NCBI GenBank assembly: GCA_946222285.1
Contig: CAMIIP010000039.1
Span: 1 to 7,862 of the forward strand
Direction: 5' to 3'
DNA length: 7,862 nucleotides
Source: an uncultured Rothia sp.
Lineage (GTDB): Bacteria > Actinomycetota > Actinomycetes > Actinomycetales > Micrococcaceae
The notes beneath the pieces are model-generated. The model had not been told where the DNA came from, did no database searches, and worked only from the letters and a program-made list of their open reading frames with translations. Position numbers and translations under genes: made by a program. Numbering within the stretch: position 1 is the first letter of the stretch; each line of letters starts with the position of its first letter. Below are positions 1 through 6,115 of the stretch, one piece after another.

Positions 1-39
1 GGTGGTGCGGTCGCTGATATTTTTCGCGGCTGGGACCCC
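1..39. other. Unassigned sequence after the hsdS break
   Basis: These 39 bases lie just past the premature stop of the hsdS fragment. Read on the minus strand they begin GGGGTCCCAGCCGCG. None of the three minus-strand frames resembles the expected continuation of an HsdS protein. The sequence could be the edge of an inserted element or of a rearranged segment, but too little lies inside the window to say, and no inverted repeat or target duplication can be seen. Confidence 0.3.
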
Positions 40-162
40 TTATGAATAAGCCTCTTTATTCTTCTTTTTTACATGGTCTACGGCCCTGCCCAGACGAGTA
101 ACGGTGTAGTCATCTGGGATTGAACCTACCCAAGATATTTCACGTGGTAAATCTTCACTCAT
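40..162 (-). pseudogene. hsdS: Truncated type I restriction specificity subunit (HsdS N-terminus, 40 aa)
   Basis: Complete HsdS proteins have two target-recognition domains, bind the asymmetric DNA site and direct the HsdM/HsdR complex. Only the first 40 residues are present. They begin MSEDLPREISWVGSIPDDYT and continue VTRLGRAVDHVKKKNKEAYS before a TAA. The W-[IV]-G-x-IP-x-x-[YW]-x-V-x-R-L pattern is the usual start of HsdS polypeptides, and the Lys-rich stretch normally leads straight into the first recognition domain. The ATG directly follows the hsdM stop codon (TAG-ATG, no gap), so the two were translationally coupled. Complete family members are around 400 residues, so this fragment cannot recognise DNA by itself. 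The break could come from a mobile-element insertion, a deletion, or a recombination event of the kind that reshuffles hsdS genes. The identification is good for such a short piece; the cause of truncation is unknown. Confidence 0.7.
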
Positions 163-2163
163 CTACTTCCCCAACCCTTCCAAACGCTCACGGATTCTTC
201 CCAGCACTTCGTTGAGGTCGCGGTCGATTTCCTCCAAAGAGCGAGGAGGAACATACTCATAGAAATGCCTTGTAAAGGGAATCTCTGCGCCTTCCTTAGT
301 CTTAGACTCATCAATCCAAGCATCGGGCACAAAAGGAATTACCTCGCGCTCAAGATACTCATGAATATCCTCGTCCCAGGGCACATTCTCCGAGTCACGC
401 AAAGATGTATCTGCAACAGGCTTGCCCGCCTTCATTACGGGATCAGCCTCTTCATCACGCGCAGACAGCTCATCAGCTAGCTTCTTCAAAACAGCAGGTT
501 TCACTACCATCTGAGCGGAATCCAGCACCTCACGGAATTGCTTCTCAAACTCCAAACGGTCAGTTTCAACCACACCACCTGCCTCAACCACACGCTGTTC
601 CAACGCCTCGCGGAGGGCAGCCGCGGCGTCGTCGTCCAACTTCAACTTCACCAACTCACGCGACGCCAACAAAACCTCCACACGATCCTGCGCAAACGCA
701 AAATTCTGACGCAACGGACGCTCCACCGTAATCGTGCGATACATAAACTCCTCGCGAGCAAAGACCTTAGAACGCTTATCATCCGCAGACTCAAAATCCG
801 CAAACAAACGCGCAATCTCCTGGATATGATCCTCGCTCAGCTTCTTACGCTTAGACCCCACCGACTTACGCATCTTCTCAAACATCTCAGTCGCATCAAT
901 CAGCTGAACCTTATTCTTACGCTCAGCCTTCTTGCTTTTATTCAGCATCCAAATATAGGTAGAAATGCCGGTGTTATAGAACATGTCCGTAGGCAAGCCA
1001 ATAATCGCCTCCAGATAATCATTATCCAAAACCCACTTGCGAATATTGCTCTCGCCCGAACCCGCACCACCGGTAAAGAGAGGAGAACCATTCAGGACGA
1101 TCGCGCCGCGACCACCCGTATCAGCCACACCCTGCTCAGCGCCCGAGCTGGGCTCACGTAACTTAGAAATCAGGTGTTGGAGAAAGAGAAGCGACCCATC
1201 AGAAACGCGGGGGAGACCAGCGCCGAAACGTCCGTTGAAACCGGCTCTCTTATGCTCACCCTCAACGGCTGCTTTCGCGCCCTTCCAGTCCACACCGAAA
1301 GGAGGGTTGCTCAACCCATAATGAAAAGTGCGGTCTTCAAATGCTGGATTCGTCAGAGTATTACCGAGAGCGATGTTCTCAATCGCCTGACCCTTCACCA
1401 CCATATCCGCCTTACAAATCGCATACGATGCCGGGTTGATTTCCTGACCGAGCAGGTTTACTTGGGCGGAATCGTTGAGAGCCTTAATCTTTTCATCTGC
1501 AACCGAAAGCATGCCCCCGGTACCGGCCGTGGGGTCGTAGACATCGCGAGCAATGTTAGGACGCATCAAATCTTCTTCATCGGTGAGAAGTAGCGTAACC
1601 ATCAGCTCAATCACCTCGCGCGGGGTGAAATGCTCACCGGCAGTCTCATTCGAAGCTTCCGCGAACTTGCGAATCAGCTCCTCAAAAATATTGCCCATCT
1701 CTTCGTTAGAGACGTTATCGGGGTGAAGGTTAATTTTGCTGAAATGCTGAACTACCTGGAAGAGGAGGTCATGTTCAGCGAGCTCTGCGATGGTGTCTTC
1801 AAACTTATACTTCTCAAAAATATCGCGAACGTTAGGTGAGAAGGCGTTGATGTAGGAGCGGAGGTTCTGTTCGAGCGTGTCTGCATCGCCCTTGATCGAA
1901 GCAAGCGTGTGTTGCGAGGAGTTATAGAAACTGTAATCGTGCCCAGCTCGCGCTCGAAGCATTGCCAGCGGAACTTCGGCGTCCGGCTCATACCCCGAAA
2001 TCGCTTTGAGAACTGCCTCTTTAGTAGGTTCCAGCACGGCGTCCAAACGGTACAGCACCGTAAACGGCAAAATAATATCGCCGTACTGATGCTGTTTATA
2101 GGTGCCTCGCAGCACGTCAGCAACATTCCAAATGAACTGCGAATAATTCAGCTTGCTCGCCAT
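163..2163 (-). CDS. hsdM: Type I restriction-modification DNA methyltransferase subunit M
   Basis: This is the N6-adenine methyltransferase subunit of a type I restriction-modification system. It works with HsdS to methylate the host recognition site, and with HsdR to cut unmethylated DNA. From the ATG the protein is 666 residues. An N-terminal helical HsdM_N domain (about 3-150, LNYSQFIWNVADVLRG) precedes the methyltransferase core. The core has the SAM-binding motif DPTAGTGGM near 210-218 and the catalytic NPPF motif near 286-289. A helical C-terminal region ends LEEIDRDLNEVLGRIRERL. A GTG two codons upstream (2169) is an alternative start: a weak AGG lies 5 bases before the GTG and 11 before the ATG. 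I prefer the ATG because MASKLNYSQ is the usual family N-terminus. The gene is intact. Its partner hsdS immediately downstream is truncated, so methylation may depend on another specificity subunit, or the gene may be inactive in practice. Confidence 0.95.
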   Translation of the reverse strand: MASKLNYSQFIWNVADVLRGTYKQHQYGDIILPFTVLYRLDAVLEPTKEAVLKAISGYEPDAEVPLAMLRARAGHDYSFYNSSQHTLASIKGDADTLEQNLRSYINAFSPNVRDIFEKYKFEDTIAELAEHDLLFQVVQHFSKINLHPDNVSNEEMGNIFEELIRKFAEASNETAGEHFTPREVIELMVTLLLTDEEDLMRPNIARDVYDPTAGTGGMLSVADEKIKALNDSAQVNLLGQEINPASYAICKADMVVKGQAIENIALGNTLTNPAFEDRTFHYGLSNPPFGVDWKGAKAAVEGEHKRAGFNGRFGAGLPRVSDGSLLFLQHLISKLREPSSGAEQGVADTGGRGAIVLNGSPLFTGGAGSGESNIRKWVLDNDYLEAIIGLPTDMFYNTGISTYIWMLNKSKKAERKNKVQLIDATEMFEKMRKSVGSKRKKLSEDHIQEIARLFADFESADDKRSKVFAREEFMYRTITVERPLRQNFAFAQDRVEVLLASRELVKLKLDDDAAAALREALEQRVVEAGGVVETDRLEFEKQFREVLDSAQMVVKPAVLKKLADELSARDEEADPVMKAGKPVADTSLRDSENVPWDEDIHEYLEREVIPFVPDAWIDESKTKEGAEIPFTRHFYEYVPPRSLEEIDRDLNEVLGRIRERLEGLGK

Positions 2164-2301
2164 GAACACGAAGACCTAACTATCGGGTAAAAATATATAC
2201 CTCTAAATGTAGAACATGAGGGAGTGAAAACCGTAGAAGAGTCTTATCTTGTCAGACGGGTTTTCTAATGTGGGAAAGAGAACCTGAGGGAAGGAAAGAC
2301 A

Positions 2302-2853
2302 GTGTTCGGTTTTTTGAATGTTGAGGTAATCAGAATCTTGATGATGCCTCTTGTAGCTCTGCTCTCTATTGCGGGATCTGTATGGGTGCTTCGAAAAACG
2401 ATTGAAAACACTAATCAGGCAACACCGCCAGCTCAAAAAAGACTGGAAATCGCCGCGGATTTATATGAACGGGCTGCTGAAAATATTATTTTTTCGAAAA
2501 GAATATCTCAGCTACAAAGCAACTATGAAACTGCCGCAGATGCAGCGCTCTGGGAGAGCGAGGTTCTGAGAGAAACTCCTCAGCAAAGTTATATGCAAAA
2601 GTCGCTCTTACGAGTTCCATACGTAACTTTCATGAAACACGAGATCACGAGGATGCCACCTTTTAACCCTCCATTACTTCTGGATTTATTAATTGGGTTC
2701 ATGAAATTCCTCATGAACCTACTAGCCTTCGGAATCCTCATATTTTGCTTCATGATTCGACCAGGAGAATTCGAATGGCTATTTCGAGGAGCGTTCCTGC
2801 TCATCAGCATAACGTGTCTGGTATTAACCCAGTTCTTTCAACCCCAAAAATAG
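2302..2853 (+). CDS. Hypothetical membrane protein, three predicted helices
   Basis: I do not recognise this 183-residue protein. The GTG start is supported by an AAGGA ribosome binding site (2291-2295) six bases upstream. One hydrophobic helix lies near residues 8-30, with positive charges (RK) right after it. A polar, probably helical middle (about 31-120) is rich in Ala, Glu, Gln and Lys. Two more hydrophobic helices follow near 126-151 and 158-178, and the tail is a short polar QPQK. The layout suggests an inner-membrane protein with a roughly 90-residue soluble loop or coiled region. It is transcribed divergently from hsdM with a 138-bp gap. Codon use is AT-richer than in hsdM or the amidohydrolase gene, which fits an accessory gene beside a restriction locus. 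A defence-related role is possible by location only; no domain supports it. Confidence 0.6.
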   Translation: MFGFLNVEVIRILMMPLVALLSIAGSVWVLRKTIENTNQATPPAQKRLEIAADLYERAAENIIFSKRISQLQSNYETAADAALWESEVLRETPQQSYMQKSLLRVPYVTFMKHEITRMPPFNPPLLLDLLIGFMKFLMNLLAFGILIFCFMIRPGEFEWLFRGAFLLISITCLVLTQFFQPQK

Positions 2854-3155
2854 TTGATTGTCGACTTGTCCAGACCCAGGACGAGTATGTACGGATACTA
2901 CGAGATGTATTCGGACGAAAAATAGATATCAAAGATAATGACTTTTTTCGTCGGCGTAGGTTAGATGCTGCAGTTATAGATATAGAAGTAAGGAAGACCT
3001 GTAGTCTTTCAGGATTTCAAGCTGAATCTACTTCGATTTCCTTCTTCAATCTGGCGAAAACTATAATCTTGGCGATGATAGTACCAGGAATCAAACTATT
3101 AGCTTTTATCGGAATTACTGGTCCTTTGCGAAAATTTTCGGGACCCTCTCCTTGA
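2775..3155 (+). CDS. Doubtful overlapping small ORF (126 aa)
   Basis: This frame starts inside the preceding membrane-protein gene and overlaps its last 79 bases. The reason to take it seriously is an exact AGGAG (2763-2767) seven bases before the ATG. The product would be 126 residues. A basic/acidic central part (VDCRLVQTQDEYVRILRD; later DNDFFRRRRLDAAVIDIEVR) looks like a genuine soluble fold. A hydrophobic stretch follows near residues 90-115, and the end is TGPLRKFSGPSP. The second half shows no strong coding character, so it may be a decayed gene whose frame was lost after IDIEVRKT. Codon third positions are AT-rich, as in the upstream gene. It could be an accessory or immunity-type remnant, but I do not recognise a family. 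The long overlap argues against it being fully real. Confidence 0.28.
   Translation: MAISRSVPAHQHNVSGINPVLSTPKIVDCRLVQTQDEYVRILRDVFGRKIDIKDNDFFRRRRLDAAVIDIEVRKTCSLSGFQAESTSISFFNLAKTIILAMIVPGIKLLAFIGITGPLRKFSGPSP
3129..3140. repeat. 12-bp perfect palindrome CGAAAATTTTCG
   Basis: CGAAAATTTTCG reads identically on both strands. It lies near the end of the doubtful small ORF and about 180 bp before the amidohydrolase gene. It could be an operator half of a dimeric regulator or simply AT-rich chance; nothing else links it to regulation. Confidence 0.3.
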
Positions 3156-3163
3156 GTCAGCCA

Positions 3164-3231
3164 CCTAGAAAAGTACACTTTCAACCCCCAAGGTACAGTT
3201 CTAGGATTGTATTTCAGAGCTAAAAGTGTAC
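3164..3231. repeat. Interleaved inverted repeats upstream of the amidohydrolase gene
   Basis: Two perfect inverted repeats cross each other. CCTAGAA (3164-3170) pairs with TTCTAGG (3199-3205), and GTACACTTT (3173-3181) pairs with AAAGTGTAC (3223-3231). Because they interleave, RNA copies could form either alternative hairpins or a pseudoknot-like fold; as DNA, they could be paired regulator sites. The element sits 89 to 156 bp ahead of the ATG at 3320 and could be in that gene's leader. Together with flanking bases 3156-3319, this is the only structured part I see in the roughly 460 bp without a firm gene. I see no clear -35/-10 pair or tRNA there. Confidence 0.35.
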
Positions 3232-3319
3232 GCGTGCGGAAAATCCAGGCGCTTTCAAAACCCACCCAAGCTCGGTAGGTTTTACTTAGAAGTCAGCAAC
3301 AACTTGCGGAAGGCTCACC

Positions 3320-4114
3320 ATGAAAATCGCACTCGCCCAAATCAGCTCCGGCACCTCGGTGCAGCAGAACATCGAAAAAATCAGCGACTTCGTACAATGT
3401 GCCGCCGAGCAAAACGCTGAACTAGTGGTATTTCCCGAGGCATCCATGTCTGCTTTCGGCACCGACCTCTTAGCCGCCGCCGAACAGGCAGAGCACTGGC
3501 AAAAAACCCTCGCGAGCCTAGCAGAAGAACACCACATCACCATCGTCGTTGGCGAATTTGAGGTAGCGGAGGAGCGCATACGCAATCTCGCTGCCATCTA
3601 CAGCCCCGACGGTGCCCGCGCTTCCTACACCAAAATCCACCTCTACGACGCTTTCGGTTTCTCCGAATCAGACACCGTAGAACCCGGAGACACCCCGCTC
3701 GTCCTCGAAATCGCCGGAACAAAAGTCGGCTTCGCCCTCTGCTACGACGTCCGCTTTCCCAAACTCTTCGCCGAACTCTCCCGCGCCGGTGCGCAGGTCA
3801 TCGTCGTCCCTACTTCCTGGGCAAGTGGCGAAGGCAAAGAAGAGCAGTGGAAAATCCTCACCCGCGCCCGCGCACTCGATTCCAACTGCTTCGTGGTCGC
3901 CGTCGACCAAGCGAACCCAACTATTGCAGGGACGGACGCCGACCCCAACGCCCCCACCGGCATCGGCTTCAGTGCGGCGGTGGATCCTTTCGGCCACACG
4001 CTGATTGAATGCGGCGAGGGAGAAGAGCTTCGCATCATCGAGCTAGACCTCTCACTGGCAGAGAAAGTAGCGCAGTCAATCCCCGTGCTAAAAAACGCGA
4101 AACTAGGCTATTAG
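3320..4114 (+). CDS. Carbon-nitrogen hydrolase (nitrilase superfamily amidase)
   Basis: This enzyme hydrolyses a C-N bond of an amide or nitrile through a cysteine thioester. The 264 residues cover a whole nitrilase domain, close to the family's usual length. The Glu-Lys-Cys catalytic triad is visible: Glu40 in VVFPEAS, Lys105 in YTKIHLYD, and Cys141 in ALCYDVRFP. KIHLYDAFGFSESDTVEPGD and CYDVRFP resemble the Nit1/Nit2 branch, which includes omega-amidases and deaminated-glutathione amidases that repair metabolic by-products. That is the likeliest role, but the true substrate cannot be read from the sequence. No signal peptide is present, so it should act in the cytoplasm. The ATG has a GGAAGG site (3308-3313) six bases upstream. 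Codons are GC-rich at the third position, unlike the gene before it. It is probably a single-gene unit and ends tail-to-tail with the anti-sigma gene. Confidence 0.93.
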   Translation: MKIALAQISSGTSVQQNIEKISDFVQCAAEQNAELVVFPEASMSAFGTDLLAAAEQAEHWQKTLASLAEEHHITIVVGEFEVAEERIRNLAAIYSPDGARASYTKIHLYDAFGFSESDTVEPGDTPLVLEIAGTKVGFALCYDVRFPKLFAELSRAGAQVIVVPTSWASGEGKEEQWKILTRARALDSNCFVVAVDQANPTIAGTDADPNAPTGIGFSAAVDPFGHTLIECGEGEELRIIELDLSLAEKVAQSIPVLKNAKLGY

Positions 4115-4154
4115 GTCTCGGCAAAAATTCAAGTAAAGTCGCTTGAGACTGTCT

Positions 4155-4940
4155 TTAGAGTTGTTCTAGCATCATGGGCTTTTCGCTAGGTGAGGTTGTG
4201 TCATCTTCCTCAACCGTGATTCCAAAATCAGTCACGGTTGCTAGTTGGTCGGTGGTTAATTCAGTGAGTGAATTAGCTTTTTCAGATTCTAAAGTACCTG
4301 AGCCTACTATCTGCCCCTTCGCATCGTAAAACCAGATCATGTAGCTTTTTCCAGTTGGAAGCGTTGGCAGGCTATCGGCAGAAACGCTGGCCATTCCATG
4401 AGAGGGCGAATAAACTACTGACACTTTGGATTTCCCTAAGGAACCCTGCGCGAAAGACATATCCGAAGCACGGCTAATCTGATCAATGAGCGACTGCGAG
4501 CTGGCTGATGCCTGCAAAGCACTAATCTGCTGATGGGCTTGATGGAGTTGGTGTTGTTGAGCTACTCCCCATGCTAAAGCAGCTACTGCAACCGCTGTTG
4601 CTCCCAGCGAAATAATCTGCGAAAGACCAAAACGGTGACGTCCTTTCGTTTGGCGTTCCGAAGCTCGCTTGGAGGAAAGACTGAGCTGAGATTTTACCGG
4701 CACTGACCATATCTCTGGTTTCTCCTGAGGGACACCTTGTATCTGTACCATAAGGCGCTCTTTGAGATCTGCAGATGGCTGTTCTTCGCGCATAGACTGC
4801 CCTAAACGGGCTGCAGTTTTTTGTAAAGCGAGAGCTTCTTGACGTTCTTGTTCACTGGCGGTTCGCCAAAAATCTTCACGCTCTTCGGGCGTCAGCGCGT
4901 TAAGTGCGAAGGCACCGGCTCGGTTATCGCGATCAGTCAT
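4155..4940 (-). CDS. rskA: RskA-type membrane anti-sigma factor
   Basis: It holds the adjacent ECF sigma factor inactive at the membrane and releases it on an extracytoplasmic signal, usually through regulated proteolysis. It has 261 residues. The N-terminal sigma-binding part (about 1-70) begins with the typical GAFALNALTPEEREDF. A basic linker (KGRHR) precedes one transmembrane helix near 105-127. An extracytoplasmic RskA C-terminal domain (about 128-261) follows, with LPTGKSYMIWFYDAKGQIVGSG and a final GITVEEDDTTSPSEKP. There is no cysteine anywhere, so it is not a zinc-type (HxxxCxxC) anti-sigma factor and does not sense thiol oxidation with its own cysteines. The ATG lies inside the end of the sigma gene (8-base overlap, ATGACTGA) behind an AGGAG site, so the two are translationally coupled at a fixed ratio. 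Family assignment is strong; the inducing signal is unknown. Confidence 0.9.
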   Translation of the reverse strand: MTDRDNRAGAFALNALTPEEREDFWRTASEQERQEALALQKTAARLGQSMREEQPSADLKERLMVQIQGVPQEKPEIWSVPVKSQLSLSSKRASERQTKGRHRFGLSQIISLGATAVAVAALAWGVAQQHQLHQAHQQISALQASASSQSLIDQISRASDMSFAQGSLGKSKVSVVYSPSHGMASVSADSLPTLPTGKSYMIWFYDAKGQIVGSGTLESEKANSLTELTTDQLATVTDFGITVEEDDTTSPSEKPMMLEQL

Positions 4941-5586
4941 CGGTGTCTCCTAACGCAAGCCGAAGTTTAGAGAGAGCGGCTCTCATTCTTGATTTTACGG
5001 TTCCCAAGGGCAAATTGAGATTATCTGCGATTTGATGATGTGTGAGACCTCCAAAATATGAAAGTTCAATAATGCTTCTATGCTCAGGGGAGAGAGTAGC
5101 GAGAGCACTTTGAACTTCATCATGATCGAGGTGCTGTTGTACGGTCTGGTGTACGTGTTCGTAAGTTTCTGTGAAACCTAACTTTCCTTGAGCTATATCG
5201 CGGTTGAGGGATGATTGCACGGAGCGAATACGGTCTACTGCGCGGCGATGGGCAACCATGGTAACCCAGGTGCTGACGCTTGAAGCACTACCTTGATAAG
5301 TAGTAGCTTTCTGCCAAATCTCTAGAAATACTTCCTGGGTGACCTCTTCGGCATGATCCCGGTCGGTAATCAACCGATATATGAGTCCAAAGATTCGTGG
5401 TACTAACAGGTCGTAAAGTTCTTCAAAACATGATTCGTCTCCGCCTGCTACGCAGATAATGAGCTCTTCTAGGCGAGAAGTTTTTGAGTTTTGGGGTGGT
5501 TCTTCAGGACAGAATTTTTCTGGGATCGACGGACGCGCGGAGGCAACCTCATTGAGAGGGTAGCTCGCGCGTCGTCGGTTTTTCAT
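4933..5586 (-). CDS. sigK: ECF RNA polymerase sigma factor, SigK type
   Basis: This extracytoplasmic-function sigma factor redirects RNA polymerase to a small regulon. It has 217 residues. Region 2 lies at about 51-120, with DRDHAEEVTQEVFLEIWQKA (the polymerase-binding and -10 recognition part) and then WVTMVAHRRAVDRIR. Region 4 is at about 160-210, with LSPEHRSIIELSYFGGLTHH and a helix-turn-helix ending LPLGTVKSRMRAALSKLR. About 38 extra N-terminal residues rich in basic and Pro residues precede region 2. The gene is coupled to the RskA-type gene and lies 74 bp downstream of the lipoprotein gene on the same strand. The ATG has no clear ribosome binding site, and a TATAGAT sequence lies just before it (5589-5595). 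It may therefore be translated from a leaderless or read-through transcript. The SigK name rests on its RskA partner and dipZ neighbour; region 2 and 4 identity is certain. Confidence 0.9.
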   Translation of the reverse strand: MKNRRRASYPLNEVASARPSIPEKFCPEEPPQNSKTSRLEELIICVAGGDESCFEELYDLLVPRIFGLIYRLITDRDHAEEVTQEVFLEIWQKATTYQGSASSVSTWVTMVAHRRAVDRIRSVQSSLNRDIAQGKLGFTETYEHVHQTVQQHLDHDEVQSALATLSPEHRSIIELSYFGGLTHHQIADNLNLPLGTVKSRMRAALSKLRLALGDTDD

Positions 5587-5660
5587 AGCATCTATAGTGC
5601 CATGCCCTGCGGAAATAGACAGGATAGTTCCCTGTTTATATGAGAATGATTTCTGTCTCT

Positions 5661-5897
5661 TTAGTGAGAATCACTCATGGCTGACTCAGAGGCCATGGCT
5701 GACTCAGAAGCCATAGCTGAAGGGGACATGGTTTCATCTTTCATCATGGCTGACTCGGAGGCAGAAGCAGAAGGGGAAATAGTGCCCTGATCATTCATCT
5801 TCTGATCATCAGAACCACCACAAGCAGCTAGTCCCAAGGCAAGGGTAGCAGTCGTCAGAGCTATAAGGGTGCGTCGTCCAGCAGAAAAAGTGCGCAT
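5661..5897 (-). CDS. Small methionine-rich lipoprotein
   Basis: This is a 78-residue secreted lipoprotein. Residues 1-25 are a signal peptide with RR near residues 8-9, a hydrophobic core and the lipobox LAAC. Cys26 would be lipidated and anchor the protein on the outer face of the membrane. The mature part is only 53 residues, with 7 methionines (34, 51, 52, 57, 62, 68, 74), about 13 percent. It has no further cysteine or aromatic residue and contains three copies of ASESAM (46-51, 63-68, 69-74). It should be disordered. The ATG has an AGGAG site six bases upstream (5904-5908). Similar Ser/Ala/Met linkers occur at the N-terminus of actinobacterial fasciclin lipoproteins such as those beside dipZ, but no fasciclin domain follows here. 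It is first in the operon with the sigma and anti-sigma genes. A role as oxidant-scavenging methionine sink or metal-binding peptide is inference. Confidence 0.8.
   Translation of the reverse strand: MRTFSAGRRTLIALTTATLALGLAACGGSDDQKMNDQGTISPSASASESAMMKDETMSPSAMASESAMASESAMSDSH
5676..5762 (-). repeat. 18-bp coding repeats (ASESAM units)
   Basis: Inside the lipoprotein gene an 18-bp unit is repeated in tandem at 5676-5693 and 5694-5711. The two differ at one base (CATGGCTGACTCAGAGGC versus ...AGAAGC on the plus strand). A third copy at 5745-5762 differs from the first by one base. Each encodes the reverse-strand peptide ASESAM. Near-identical DNA, not only peptide, points to recent duplication and to possible copy-number change by replication slippage. 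Confidence 0.85.
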
Positions 5898-5952
5898 GAA
5901 AATCTCCTAAATATTTTGACAAACCAATCAATGGTGTTGGTCTCATCAAGTT

Positions 5953-5980
5953 ATTCGGAGCAACTAACAGCGTGGATTAA
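5953..5980 (-). promoter_or_regulatory. Predicted ECF (SigK-type) promoter for the lipoprotein-sigK-rskA operon
   Basis: On the minus strand, TTAATC and CCGAAT are separated by exactly 16 bases. The same arrangement occurs facing the other way upstream of dipZ. The match also covers AC at spacer positions 2-3, GCT just before the -10 element, and an A just after it. CCGAAT is the -10 element reported for mycobacterial SigK promoters. A start about 7 bases downstream would leave a leader of roughly 50 bases before the ATG at 5897. Confidence 0.65.
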
Positions 5981-5990
5981 GAGTTTTCGA

Positions 5991-6010
5991 GAAAAATAAA
6001 ATTTTTTTTT
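5991..6010. other. A/T tract between the divergent promoters
   Basis: A run of A-rich then T-rich bases, ending AAAA followed by nine T, lies between the two outward-facing promoter motifs. It is upstream of both, so it could act as a shared UP-like or DNA-bending element. This is inferred from position and composition only. Confidence 0.35.
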
Positions 6011-6032
6011 ACCTCACTTTTTGCGACCAATT

Positions 6033-6060
6033 TTAATCTACTGCAGAGAACGCTCCGAAT
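6033..6060 (+). promoter_or_regulatory. Predicted ECF (SigK-type) promoter for dipZ
   Basis: TTAATC (6033-6038), 16 bases, then CCGAAT (6055-6060) repeats the pattern of the opposite-facing promoter at 5953-5980, again preceded by GCT. The neighbouring ECF sigma factor is the obvious candidate to read both. The expected transcript start is near 6067, leaving about 49 bases before the proposed CTG start, with an AGGAG ribosome site in that leader. Confidence 0.65.
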
Positions 6061-6115
6061 ATAACAACAGCCCTTACGAGCTACTACATTTCACCCACTA
6101 CATAGGAGACCAATT

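Noticed and set aside
538..1161. Plus-strand open frame of 207 codons opposite hsdM
   Set aside because: It is antisense to a clear methyltransferase gene. The product is an Arg/Leu/His-rich low-complexity sequence typical of shadows, and no ribosome site supports it.
1174..1593. Plus-strand open frame of 139 codons opposite hsdM
   Set aside because: It lies over the SAM-binding and NPPF motif region of hsdM on the other strand and resembles no known protein.
3017..3265. Minus-strand open frame of 82 codons in the intergenic stretch
   Set aside because: It has no clear ribosome site, runs through the inverted repeats and shows no recognisable domain; likely chance.
3668..3997. Minus-strand open frame of 109 codons opposite the nitrilase-type gene
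   Set aside because: It is a shadow of a gene with an intact catalytic triad; its Gly/Asp/Glu-rich composition follows from the antisense of GC-rich codons.
4115..4154. Possible bidirectional terminator between the convergent amidohydrolase and anti-sigma genes
   Set aside because: Only 5-bp A/T-containing stems (TCAAG/CTTGA, GTCTC/GAGAC with a long loop) and no T-run; too weak to call.
5917..5945. TTGACA on the plus strand as a housekeeping -35 element
   Set aside because: No -10-like sequence lies 16-18 bases downstream, and it falls within the predicted lipoprotein leader on the opposite strand.
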